Assembly (NCBI GenBank): GCA_947175035.1
Contig: CAMWLG010000026.1
Span: forward strand, 1 to 43,743
Length of the DNA stretch: 43,743 nt
Source: an uncultured Lachnospiraceae bacterium
GTDB lineage: Bacteria > Bacillota > Clostridia > Lachnospirales > Lachnospiraceae
Direction: 5' to 3'
Part shown: positions 25,445-33,704 of the stretch, in pieces
How positions within the stretch are numbered: the stretch's first letter is position 1
Layout of the letters: each line of letters opens with the position of its first letter
Notes under the pieces: model-generated
Database searches by the model: none
The model's input: the letters and a program-made list of their open reading frames with translations, nothing else
Told to the model about the DNA's origin: nothing
Program-made: the position numbers and the translations under genes

Positions 25445-25906
25445 ATGGCTCATATGACAATCGAACAGCGTCGTAGAAATATGCAAAGTATCCGAGGAAA
25501 GGATACTAAGATTGAGGTATTATTAAGGAAAAAACTATGGTCTAAAGGTTATCGTTATAGAAAAAATTATAATAAATTACCAGGGAAACCAGATATTGCT
25601 CTGACAAAGTACAAGATTGCGATTTTCTGTGACGGAGAATTTTTTCATGGCAAAGATTGGGAATCACTTGAAGAACGCTTAAAGCAAGGGAAAAATCCTG
25701 ATTTTTGGATAAGTAAAATAAAACGGAATATGGCTAGGGATGACGAGGTGAATAAGAACTTAGTCGCAGCGGGATGGACGGTTGTACGGTTTTGGGGTGA
25801 GGATATAAAAAAGGATATGGATGGCTGTATAAAAACGGTCGAAGAGATAATATTTGAACAGGAGATGGCTTTATTTGAAGAATGCGAGGAGGATGACTAT
25901 ATCTAA
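25445..25906 (+). CDS. vsr: Very short patch repair (Vsr) endonuclease
   Basis: A 153-residue Vsr-family enzyme. MTIEQRRRNMQSIRGKDTKIEVLLRKKLWSKGYRYRKN, the catalytic-Asp segment LPGKPDIAL, FCDGEFFHGKDW and FWISKIKRNMARD are all family blocks. Vsr nicks 5' of T in T:G mismatches left by deamination of 5-methylcytosine, which fits the C5-methyltransferase in the same operon. The usual FWHGH-type metal site reads FFHGKDW here. The ATG at 25445 is used; 25454 is an alternative. It is the last gene of the operon. Confidence 0.93.
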   Translation: MAHMTIEQRRRNMQSIRGKDTKIEVLLRKKLWSKGYRYRKNYNKLPGKPDIALTKYKIAIFCDGEFFHGKDWESLEERLKQGKNPDFWISKIKRNMARDDEVNKNLVAAGWTVVRFWGEDIKKDMDGCIKTVEEIIFEQEMALFEECEEDDYI

Positions 25907-25911
25907 AAGAT

Positions 25912-25955
25912 AAAATAAAAAAGACAATCCCCCTGGTGTGATTGCCAAGGGGATT
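25912..25955 (-). terminator. Intrinsic terminator for the sigma-like gene
   Basis: Arms AATCCCCCTGG and CCAAGGGGATT (25926-25936/25945-25955) with one mismatch. Read on the minus strand the hairpin is followed by GTCTTTTTTATTTT, an excellent terminator for the gene ending at 25964. Read on the plus strand it has no T-run, so it is at best a weak stop for the vsr operon. Confidence 0.85.
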
Positions 25956-25963
25956 CGTATATA

Positions 25964-26677
25964 TTAATGCGCAATGGTTTGGATGTACTCATCAAAAATA
26001 GGACGAAGTTTTTTTCGCCAGCCGTATAAGGTTTTATTGGATTTCTTCATTATAGTGGCGACTTCTTTAATTTTGTACTCTTGACCAAGGAGATAAACAA
26101 ACTCTGCATATTCAGTGTATTTCGGGTATTTCGCTTTTATGTAAGAGATGAGACTTTCGAGTAATTCAAAATACCGATCAGCACTTAGCGGGTCAGATTC
26201 AGACTCTGGCTCAAAAGGATCAGCATTACCGTTCTCATCTTCAACATCAAGGGCGGAGAAAGCGACATTTCCTTTAATATGCCTGAAATAATGATGGTAT
26301 CCATATGGGCAGTTTTCACAATCATTTGTTATGGTTTTAGGTTTTCTTGGACTGCCGTCATAATCAGGGTTAGGAACCCTTATTGGGCAGCGGATAAGTT
26401 TTCCGTTGGATCCGCTAATCATACAGCGCTTTTCGTGTTTTGCCTTATCTTCTGCCTTCCAAACTTCGTGCTGATGTTTTTCATAGGTCTCCTTGTCAAC
26501 TTCCATAAGAATTGCAGGAACAAGAATGCCTTCTGAACGCATCTGGCCAAGGCACGTGCCTTGTTTGGCTTTCTCCGTCGCAGATTTGTACTGGCGTATT
26601 CCTTCGGCATCAGTTTCAAGTCGGATATAATAAGGGGTAGAGCAGTTATCAGTATTAGTTGACTTTATTTTTTTCAT
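25964..26677 (-). CDS. Sigma-70-like / HTH regulatory protein
   Basis: A 237-residue protein. The C-terminal 70 residues, RYFELLESLISYIKAKYPKYTEYAEFVYLLGQEYKIKEVATIMKKSNKTLYGWRKKLRPIFDEYI, resemble sigma region 4 or another helix-turn-helix. The middle has a small Cys cluster (KRCMIS, IRCPIR, NDCENCPYGYH) that could bind metal. Similar proteins occur in mobile elements of Clostridia, but I cannot name the family. The start at 26677, with AAAAGGAGAATT, is chosen over an upstream ATG at 26773 whose extra 32 residues have no ribosome site. It is divergent from the NACHT gene. Confidence 0.7.
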   Translation of the reverse strand: MKKIKSTNTDNCSTPYYIRLETDAEGIRQYKSATEKAKQGTCLGQMRSEGILVPAILMEVDKETYEKHQHEVWKAEDKAKHEKRCMISGSNGKLIRCPIRVPNPDYDGSPRKPKTITNDCENCPYGYHHYFRHIKGNVAFSALDVEDENGNADPFEPESESDPLSADRYFELLESLISYIKAKYPKYTEYAEFVYLLGQEYKIKEVATIMKKSNKTLYGWRKKLRPIFDEYIQTIAH

Positions 26678-26711
26678 ATAATTCTCCTTTTCATGGTGAT
26701 TGCCTGAAATT

Positions 26712-26841
26712 GGAGGATGTACATGAGGAGCTTCAACCATTATGCTGAGTGCGAAATAAGCGCACACAAACAAAGAGGCAAAGTACTATTTATCAAATTC
26801 TTCCCTTTAGATGGGTAGAATTGAAAATGTGTACATCCTCC
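26712..26841. repeat. 12-bp inverted repeat in the divergent intergenic region
   Basis: GGAGGATGTACA (26712-26723) and TGTACATCCTCC (26830-26841) are perfect inverted copies 106 bases apart. A less perfect pair, TAAGCGCA and TGCGCGCTTA, is nested around them. The repeat occupies the leader of the sigma-like gene. The 402-base gap (26678-27079) holds no convincing gene. Confidence 0.7.
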
Positions 26842-26977
26842 TGCTTATGCGCGCTTAGATCAAAGCAATCAGATATTTTGTTTGTTATGAGAAAAAGTCA
26901 CTATGAAGTGTCTGGTGAGCGGATTCTGTTCATATAGGCTCCTTTTGCTGTTATTTTGTATAACTGTTAAGATAATT

Positions 26978-27058
26978 GAGTTTATAAAATTTAGCGTCAA
27001 GAGCAAAAAATAGAGAATTGGAGTTTATAGAGTTTACGGGAGTTTATCAGAGTTAATA
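26978..27058 (+). promoter_or_regulatory. GAGTTTAT direct-repeat array upstream of the NACHT gene
   Basis: Copies begin at 26978 (GAGTTTATA), 27021 (GAGTTTATA), 27030 (GAGTTTACG), 27040 (GAGTTTATC) and 27050 (GAGTTAATA). The last four are spaced 9-10 bases, close to one helical turn, and end just before the AAAAAGGAGG ribosome site of the NACHT gene. This is what a cooperative regulator-binding array or an autoregulatory site would look like. Confidence 0.7.
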
Positions 27059-27079
27059 GTTCGAAAAAGGAGGCAATCA

Positions 27080-29731
27080 ATGGAAAAAGAGAAGAATCTT
27101 AAGTTGTGTGGAGGGGTTTTCTTTACGTTGATTTTGAAAGCAAGAAAGACCCCAAAACCTAATCAAGATGAGTGTTTCAGGGAACTTATGAAAATATTTG
27201 ACAGATCAGTTGATGCTCTTAGAGGAAATAGTTTATCTACGATAGCATCAAGGTTTAGAAAATGTGATCCTACATTAAAATCCGATTATATTCATCTGGG
27301 TGATGAAGTTGTTGTTGATGCTTTTTGCGGTAGGTTGAAGAAATCATATTCTTCAGTGTTAGATGAGGTGGTTCAATTTGCTGAAAAATATTTGGATCTT
27401 GAAACATATGGGGATTGGTTGGTCAAAGCTTTATTGGATATTGTTATCAGTGACGATTCAATTAAGGATAATGCGAAACTTTATATTAATCCTGGATTTT
27501 TGCCATCCTATAAATCCGAAATATTAAAGGGTGAGATAGACAAGGTTTATTTCCATAATTTCATTTTAGGTATTTGGCAATATGTATGTGCATATTGCGA
27601 TGATAATGGAATTGGTGCGATTACCTACAAAACCATAACAGACGATAATGGGGAAAGTAGAGGGAGATCATTAAAGGAGGGAGTGATCGGTACTGGATCA
27701 TATGATCGGCTTGATATATGCTATGAGATTGTTTCGTTTATAGAAAATGATGATAAGTTTGAAGAAGATGAGAGTGCTGGTCGCTTCCCATTGATTGGAG
27801 AAGATGATATTGCTCCAGATTTAGGGGAGTTCAATCCAGAAGATGTTTTTCTGTATCATTCGGTTAATTCAGTAAAAGCAAAGGGAAAATATGCCACCTA
27901 TTTGTCCAGAGCGTATGATAAGCATTGTGAGAAAAAAACCTTTTTATATGAGACCCAGCGTGCGTTCTATGATTTTTTTGTATGCAATGACATTAAAAGA
28001 CGGATTGTCACGCCAATAGCAGGTTTAGGAATAAAAGGCTCAGGGCGTGACAATCCTGTAATTAGTAATGTATGTATTGATACTTTTCTGCAGGATAGGA
28101 ATTTTGTGATTATCACGGGCACTGGTGGTATAGGGAAGTCCATGATGATGACACATTTTATGTTGAGTACAATTAATAAATATAATGAGAGCGGAAGAAT
28201 TCCTATTTTCGTCTTATTGCGTAACTATAACCCCGAGGAAGGAGATTTGGAGGATTTTATTTTCTGCGAATTCAAACGACATGACAAAGATTTAAAACTA
28301 TCAGATATGATAGAAATATTAAACGATGGTCATGCGGTTGTTTTAATGGATGGCCTAGATGAGTTGAAAGCAGAGCGTCGTGAACAGTTTAATAAGGAAA
28401 TCGACAAGCTTGTGGATAATTATCCAGATGCTTTTTATGTGATGTCTTCAAGGCCTACTATCAATTTTCGGGCGTATAACAGGTTCACTGTTTATGACCT
28501 TCAATTATTCACACAAGAGCAGTCTGTGAAAATGATTGAAAAATTAGATCAGAATGTGATAGATCGGGATATTCAACATGATTTTATAAAAGATCTGAAA
28601 GCAAACAGGTTTAATTTTAGTTATGAGGAGAAAACCGATTTTTTGGGGAATCCGCTTTTTTTGACAATCATGTTGCTTACATATGAGGGGAATCATGATA
28701 TTCCATCCCAGAGGTATTTATTCTATGAGCAGGCGTATGATGCAATGGCTAAAAAGCATGATGCAACAAAATCACTTACACGGGAGTTTTCAACGGGGTT
28801 GAGCAGTAGGGACTTCCAATACTATTTTGGCGAATTCTGCGCCATCACCTACGAGCAGGAAAAGTATGATTTTACAACCGAGGAAATCAGTGATTGTTTT
28901 CAAGAGGTTATTGAAGCAAATCAAATAGATACCACAGCAGAAGCTTTCATTGATGACATAACTGGGAAAATATGTTTAATGTACTTAGACGGTGATAAGT
29001 ACTATTTTGTACATAGATCATTTCAAGAGTATTTTGTTGCATATTTCTTTTCAAAACAGCTTGAGCAGACATATGATGCTGTTCTGGATTTGCTTATGTC
29101 TAGAGATGAAACTGATCATGATAGTATGGTTCTTCCTATGTTACATGGAATAGATTCAAAGAAAACAGAGTTATGTGTTTTTATCCCGTTCCTAAAAGAA
29201 CTTTTTGAGAACCAATCGGAGAAGAACAATTATAAATACTATCTTACAAAAATTTATCCTACTTTTTGCTACGAATCAGGGGAAACAGATGAATTCCCTG
29301 ATGATACATCGGAATCAGCAATCTATAATTTTATTGTCAATACTTACGATTTGAAAGAGTGTATTGTAGGTGGTGAGCTTCCAGATGAGGATATGAATGT
29401 CACATGGGAGTATACTTATTACGATAAAAACTGGGATAAACCAGAGAAAGAAGAAAGCTACCAGCTCATTAAAACTTGTGAACTTCCAGATGGGTACCGT
29501 GAGTATTATAAAAAAAAGACAGGTGAAGATATTGAAATAGTAGGAAGGTTACATCAAATTGATGTAAAGCAAGCCTATGCATCAACATGGGGAAAAGAAG
29601 CGGTAAAAATGTTTGAGGATGAATTGTTCCCATTGAAAAAGGAATATATAGCTGTAAAGAAGAAATACGAAGAACTAAAGAATACATACGAGCGAAGATC
29701 CAAAAAAAGTTGGATTTCACGATTTCATTAA
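27080..29731 (+). CDS. NACHT-domain (NLR-like) STAND ATPase
   Basis: An 883-residue protein. The N-terminal 300 residues have no motif I recognise and may hold the effector or an adaptor. The NACHT core follows: Walker A GTGGIGKS (347-354), Walker B VVLMDGLDEL (420-429) with the extra acidic residues of NACHT proteins, and YVMSSRP as sensor 1. Then come winged-helix-like and helical regions, and a lysine-rich coiled coil at the C-terminus (FPLKKEYIAVKKKYEELKN). Bacterial NACHT proteins are established antiphage sensors that trigger abortive responses. AAAAAGGAGG precedes the ATG. It is monocistronic here. Confidence 0.88.
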   Translation: MEKEKNLKLCGGVFFTLILKARKTPKPNQDECFRELMKIFDRSVDALRGNSLSTIASRFRKCDPTLKSDYIHLGDEVVVDAFCGRLKKSYSSVLDEVVQFAEKYLDLETYGDWLVKALLDIVISDDSIKDNAKLYINPGFLPSYKSEILKGEIDKVYFHNFILGIWQYVCAYCDDNGIGAITYKTITDDNGESRGRSLKEGVIGTGSYDRLDICYEIVSFIENDDKFEEDESAGRFPLIGEDDIAPDLGEFNPEDVFLYHSVNSVKAKGKYATYLSRAYDKHCEKKTFLYETQRAFYDFFVCNDIKRRIVTPIAGLGIKGSGRDNPVISNVCIDTFLQDRNFVIITGTGGIGKSMMMTHFMLSTINKYNESGRIPIFVLLRNYNPEEGDLEDFIFCEFKRHDKDLKLSDMIEILNDGHAVVLMDGLDELKAERREQFNKEIDKLVDNYPDAFYVMSSRPTINFRAYNRFTVYDLQLFTQEQSVKMIEKLDQNVIDRDIQHDFIKDLKANRFNFSYEEKTDFLGNPLFLTIMLLTYEGNHDIPSQRYLFYEQAYDAMAKKHDATKSLTREFSTGLSSRDFQYYFGEFCAITYEQEKYDFTTEEISDCFQEVIEANQIDTTAEAFIDDITGKICLMYLDGDKYYFVHRSFQEYFVAYFFSKQLEQTYDAVLDLLMSRDETDHDSMVLPMLHGIDSKKTELCVFIPFLKELFENQSEKNNYKYYLTKIYPTFCYESGETDEFPDDTSESAIYNFIVNTYDLKECIVGGELPDEDMNVTWEYTYYDKNWDKPEKEESYQLIKTCELPDGYREYYKKKTGEDIEIVGRLHQIDVKQAYASTWGKEAVKMFEDELFPLKKEYIAVKKKYEELKNTYERRSKKSWISRFH

Positions 29732-29860
29732 TGAATTGATAAGTATTTGAAATTACTAAACAGCACAGAAGCTTTATATTTTAGTCAAAGTGATCAAAAT
29801 GCGAAAAAGGATTTTTAGATTGAAGGGGAATTTGGTACACAGTGTGTAGCGCATTAGAAA

Positions 29861-30203
29861 GCTATAAAAATTGCATTAGATATTATAGATAAGTTTGAGA
29901 TAAATATGGTAAGGGAAAATGGAATATAGATTTTGCCGACCCATATCCTGAATTGGAAGATGGGGCAAAAGATATTTTGCGAGTCATTTTAAAAAGCAAT
30001 ATGGCAATGTCCGTTTCAAAGATACGGGAAGGAACTGGTCTTTCCGATTATAAAGTCGGGAAATGGTTGGAGACATTGGGTGAAAAAAGCTAGTACAAAG
30101 GATAGGAAGCGGACCGGCAACAAAGTATGTGGTTAGAGAAACGTCTAACGAGAAAATTACACAGCTTCAAGTTGCGTTATATAATCTCAAGACAACGGAA
30201 TAA
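29861..30203 (+). pseudogene. Frameshifted remnant with winged-helix-like segment
   Basis: Three short frames join into one protein-like sequence: AIKIALDIIDK (from 29861), then KWNIDFADPYPELEDGAKDI and SVSKIREGTGLSDYKVGKWL (about 29910-30092), then LVQRIGSGPATKYVVRE continuing to a stop at 30203. The second and third are separated by a frameshift at the A-run near 30083. The joined part looks like the end of a DNA-binding protein with a winged helix. Upstream sequence back to 29732 is also degraded. The parent family is not identified. Confidence 0.6.
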
Positions 30204-30272
30204 GATTTCTAGCTTTTGATTATCTTTTGAAAATGCAGTAAAGTACTCGTATAGCCTTAGAGGTATGGAACG

Positions 30273-30698
30273 ATGAAAATGATGAAAACAATAGATATGA
30301 ATGCCGATAAGGTAAAAGAAATTATAGGTGATAGCCAGAGATTCGCTTCTCCTTTTAGTGAACCGTATGGCTATTACATATGTATCGAAGAAAATGCAAG
30401 CATCAGCCCCACCATCATTCAAGAGTATTTGGAAAAGCTAAAATATATGTCTGAAAATATAGATATACTGATACAACAGGCCTTTCAATCAGAATTCTAT
30501 GATTTTTACGGTGTCAATCGAAGCCTTGTTCAGTCTTCTGATCAAATGTGCCGGCAGTTAGTGGTTGATAGTTTTGTTTTATATGCAAACGATCATACAA
30601 TAGGGTGCTATTTGTCAAATACACAATTTATGTTCGGGCATTTCATTGATTGTTTATGGAGCGATCGTTGGGATTTGATTTATTCGTATATTTGTTGA
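30273..30698 (+). CDS. Unknown small soluble protein
   Basis: A 141-residue protein starting MKMMKTIDMNADKVKEIIGD, without signal peptide or membrane segment. It contains aromatic-rich stretches (SEPYGYYICIEEN, SEFYDFYGVNRSL, FGHFIDCLWSDRWDL). AGAGGT lies eight bases before the ATG. I do not recognise the family; the composition is like solitary immunity proteins, but no toxin is adjacent. It closes the AT-rich island, after which GC content rises sharply. Confidence 0.65.
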   Translation: MKMMKTIDMNADKVKEIIGDSQRFASPFSEPYGYYICIEENASISPTIIQEYLEKLKYMSENIDILIQQAFQSEFYDFYGVNRSLVQSSDQMCRQLVVDSFVLYANDHTIGCYLSNTQFMFGHFIDCLWSDRWDLIYSYIC

Positions 30699-30790
30699 AG
30701 TTCCACTTGGTTTTTTCCCTCGGGCATGATACACTGTGCATGGTATAGTAATTTTTGTCGTTGTGGTTTGAAGGAAAGGGAAGAGGTCAT

Positions 30791-31156
30791 ATGGGGAGAA
30801 TCTTATTGATTGATGATGCGCAGTTTGCGCGCTCGGTACTTCGGACGATACTGGAAGACAAAGGATATGCAATCTGCGGGGAGGCGGAGAACGGCAGGGA
30901 GGGCGTTGAGATGTATAAACAGCTCAAGCCGGACATGGTGTTCTGTGATATCAGGATGCACGAGATGGACGGCAAGGATTGTGTGCGCGCTATTCTTGCG
31001 GAGGACCCCAAGGCCAAGGTAGTGATCTGTACCTCCCTTGAATACCAGGACAGTATCAGCAATCTGATCAAAGCCGGCGCGAAGGGGTATATCTCCAAAC
31101 CGATCAACGCTATGAGACTTCTGCATGTTACCAAGGAACTGATTGGAGAGCCATGA
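30791..31156 (+). CDS. CheY-like single-domain response regulator
   Basis: A 121-residue stand-alone receiver domain. The acidic pair is in [10 protein letters not shown], the phosphoacceptor Asp in [12 protein letters not shown], the Thr/Ser switch in VICTSL, and the conserved Lys in YISKPINA. There is no output domain, so it should act by protein-protein contact, as CheY does. The ATG at 30791 (site GAAGAGG) is preferred over an ATG at 30755. Its TGA overlaps the ecfA1 ATG (ATGA), so it is co-translated with the ECF transporter genes; no histidine kinase is near. Confidence 0.9.
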   Translation: MGRILLIDDAQFARSVLRTILEDKGYAICGEAENGREGVEMYKQLKPDMVFCDIRMHEMDGKDCVRAILAEDPKAKVVICTSLEYQDSISNLIKAGAKGYISKPINAMRLLHVTKELIGEP

Positions 31157-32010
31157 GTATAATTAAGACAAAGAACCTCACATTTGAATACATCAGGCGG
31201 GACGAGGAAGGCAATGTGGAGGGCATCACCACGGCGGTGGATGATGTGACTTTGAATGTCCGCGCGGGGGAATTTATCGCGATTCTTGGGCATAACGGTT
31301 CCGGCAAATCCACTCTGGCAAAGCATATCAACGCGATTTTACATCCCACGGAAGGGACGGTCTGGGTGGACGGCAGGGATACTTCCGACGAGTCTCAGGT
31401 CTGGGAGATCCGCCAGACCGCGGGCATGGTGTTCCAGAATCCGGACAACCAGATTATCGGTCAGGTGGTGGAGGAGGATGTGGGATTTGGCCCGGAGAAT
31501 ATGGGGGTTCCGACGCAGGAGATCTGGGAGCGTGTGGCGGAGAGCCTGCGCGCCGTGGGGATGTATCAATACCGTAAGTCTTCCCCCAATAAGCTTTCCG
31601 GCGGGCAGAAGCAGAGAGTGTCCATTGCAGGTGTATTGGCGATGCATCCCAAGTGTATTATTTTGGACGAGCCCACCGCCATGCTGGATCCCAATGGGCG
31701 AAGGGAGGTTATCCGCGCTGTCCGGGGGCTGAATGATGTGGAGAAGATCACGGTGGTGTTGATCACCCATTACATGGAGGAGACCATTCATGCGGACAGG
31801 ATATTCGTCATGGAATCGGGCAGGGTTGCCATGGAAGGGACGCCCAAGGAGATTTTTTCCCAGGTGGAGCGATTGAAGGAGCTTCGGCTGGATGTGCCTC
31901 AAGTGACGCTCCTGGCCCATGAGCTGAAAGGCAGGGGGCTTAGGCTGCCGGATGGAATCCTTACCACGCAGGAGTTGGTGGAGGCAATGAAAAGGAACGG
32001 TTATCTGTAA
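31153..32010 (+). CDS. ecfA1: ECF transporter ATPase A1
   Basis: A 285-residue ABC ATPase of the energy-coupling factor module that powers uptake of vitamins and metals through interchangeable S components. Walker [11 protein letters not shown]-loop [25 protein letters not shown], signature [16 protein letters not shown], Walker [14 protein letters not shown] and the H-loop ITHYMEET are all intact. It begins within the stop of the receiver gene and precedes ecfA2 by 12 bases. The ecfA1-ecfA2-ecfT-truA order after rplQ is ancestral in Firmicutes. Confidence 0.96.
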   Translation: MSIIKTKNLTFEYIRRDEEGNVEGITTAVDDVTLNVRAGEFIAILGHNGSGKSTLAKHINAILHPTEGTVWVDGRDTSDESQVWEIRQTAGMVFQNPDNQIIGQVVEEDVGFGPENMGVPTQEIWERVAESLRAVGMYQYRKSSPNKLSGGQKQRVSIAGVLAMHPKCIILDEPTAMLDPNGRREVIRAVRGLNDVEKITVVLITHYMEETIHADRIFVMESGRVAMEGTPKEIFSQVERLKELRLDVPQVTLLAHELKGRGLRLPDGILTTQELVEAMKRNGYL

Positions 32011-32022
32011 GGAGGAATTGCT

Positions 32023-32871
32023 TTGTCCATTATTTTAGACCATATCAATTATATATATGGTGAGGATACCACCACGCCGGTACATGCGCTGAAGGATATC
32101 TGTCTGCAGATTCAGGACGGGGAGTTCGTGGGGATTATTGGGCACACGGGTTCCGGCAAATCCACCCTCATGCAGCATTTGAACGGGCTTGTGCGGGCCA
32201 CCGGCGGGCATATTTACTATAATGGCGAGGATATCTACGACCGTGATTATGATATGAAAAAGCTGCGAAGCAAGGTAGGGTTGGTGTTCCAATATCCGGA
32301 GCATCAGCTTTTTGAGATAGATGTGTTTTCCGATGTGTGTTTCGGCCCAAAGAATCTCGGGTTGGATAGGAAGGAGACGGAGCTGCGCGCTTATGACGCG
32401 TTGCGCAAGGTGGGGCTTCCGAATGAACTGTTTTATCAGTCACCCTTTGAGTTGTCCGGCGGGCAGAAACGCCGGGTTGCCATCGCGGGAGTGCTGGCCA
32501 TGAAGCCGGAGGTATTGATCTTGGATGAACCCACGGCGGGGCTGGACCCGAAGGGGCGTGACGAGATCCTGCAGCAGGTGAAGAAGCTGCAGACCGAGAC
32601 AGGGATGACGATCCTTCTGGTGTCGCACAGTATGGAGGACGTGGCAGAGTATGTGGATCGCATTATCGTCATGAACGACGGCAGCGTATTGCTGGAAGGT
32701 GCGCCCCGGGACGTGTTTTCTCATTATGAGGAGTTGGAGGCGGTCGGGCTGGCGGCGCCGCAGGTGACATATATTTTGAATGAGTTTCGAAAAAACGGGT
32801 TGGATGTGGATACATCCGCTATTACGATAGGAGAGGCGGCGCAGGAGATCGCGAGGGCGCTGCACAGGTAG
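32023..32871 (+). CDS. ecfA2: ECF transporter ATPase A2
   Basis: A 282-residue partner ATPase that heterodimerises with EcfA1. Walker A GHTGSGKST, VFQYPEHQLFEIDVFSDVCFGPKN, signature ELSGGQKRRVAIAGVLA, Walker B VLILDEPTAGLDPKG and VSHSMEDV are present. The start is TTG, supported by GGAGG seven bases upstream and by alignment of MSIILDHINYIYGE with the family. It lies between ecfA1 and ecfT. Confidence 0.96.
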   Translation: MSIILDHINYIYGEDTTTPVHALKDICLQIQDGEFVGIIGHTGSGKSTLMQHLNGLVRATGGHIYYNGEDIYDRDYDMKKLRSKVGLVFQYPEHQLFEIDVFSDVCFGPKNLGLDRKETELRAYDALRKVGLPNELFYQSPFELSGGQKRRVAIAGVLAMKPEVLILDEPTAGLDPKGRDEILQQVKKLQTETGMTILLVSHSMEDVAEYVDRIIVMNDGSVLLEGAPRDVFSHYEELEAVGLAAPQVTYILNEFRKNGLDVDTSAITIGEAAQEIARALHR

Positions 32872-32884
32872 TCCGGGGAGTTTT

Positions 32885-33688
32885 ATGTTACGAGATATCA
32901 CTTTAGGTCAATATTATTCAACTGAATCTTTGATCCATAAATTGGATCCCCGGGTCAAGCTGTGGGGGACTTGTTTTTACATCATTTCCCTTTTTTGCTT
33001 TAAGAACTTTGTGGGATATTTGGTTGCCATGTTGTTCCTGGCGCTGGTGATCAGGCTTTCCAAGGTGCCTTTCCGTTTTATGGTAAAGGGCATGAAGTCC
33101 ATTGTGTTCCTGTTGCTGATCACGGTGGGATTCAATCTGTTCCTGACGCCCGGGACGCCTGTGGTGAGTCTGTGGAAATTGAAGATCACTTGGGAGGGGA
33201 TTGTGTTGGCGTCGACCATGGCGTTGCGGTTAAGCCTGCTGATCATCAGTTCTTCGGTGATGACATTGACCACGACCCCCAACAATCTCACTGACGGCAT
33301 GGAGAAAATGATGGGGCCCTTAAAGCTGTTCAAGCTGCCGGTGCATGAGGTGGCCATGATGATGTCTATCGCGCTGCGCTTTATTCCGATCCTGTTGGAA
33401 GAGACGGATAAGATTATGAAAGCACAGATTGCCAGAGGGGCGGATTTTGAGAGCGGCAATCTTTTCAAGAGGGCAAAAGCCATGGTGCCGCTGTTGGTGC
33501 CTTTGTTTATCTCTGCGTTTCGCAGGGCCAATGATTTGGCGATGGCGATGGAGGCGAGATGCTACAGAGGGGGCGAGGGGCGCACGAAGATGAAACCGTT
33601 GATTTATAAAAAGCAGGATTATCTGGCATATGCGGGACTCCTGATCTATTTTGTGGTGAGCGTGGCATTGGGAAGGATGACGTTTTAA
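32885..33688 (+). CDS. ecfT: ECF transporter transmembrane protein T
   Basis: A 267-residue membrane scaffold linking the ATPases to S components. It begins MLRDITLGQYYSTESLIHKLDPRVKL, the EcfT start. It has about five hydrophobic segments and the two cytoplasmic coupling-helix motifs, visible as QIARGADFE and MEARCYRGG (the Ala-Arg-Gly type). GGGGAG precedes the ATG. No S-component gene is in the window. Confidence 0.95.
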   Translation: MLRDITLGQYYSTESLIHKLDPRVKLWGTCFYIISLFCFKNFVGYLVAMLFLALVIRLSKVPFRFMVKGMKSIVFLLLITVGFNLFLTPGTPVVSLWKLKITWEGIVLASTMALRLSLLIISSSVMTLTTTPNNLTDGMEKMMGPLKLFKLPVHEVAMMMSIALRFIPILLEETDKIMKAQIARGADFESGNLFKRAKAMVPLLVPLFISAFRRANDLAMAMEARCYRGGEGRTKMKPLIYKKQDYLAYAGLLIYFVVSVALGRMTF

Positions 33689-33704
33689 CTGAGAGGAGAG
33701 GGTT

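Noticed and set aside
18407..25906. DISARM or BREX system
   Set aside because: No DUF1998 protein, phospholipase-D nuclease, PglZ or BrxC-type protein; gene content fits an R-M system with a MORC-like ATPase better.
26749..26937. Short open frame on the plus strand upstream of the NACHT gene
   Set aside because: No ribosome site, odd composition, and it spans the inverted repeat; more likely regulatory DNA.
14100..31152. Integrative element with integrase and attachment sites
   Set aside because: No integrase, transposase, relaxase or convincing direct-repeat ends were found, so the block is described only as an insertion relative to the usual gene order.
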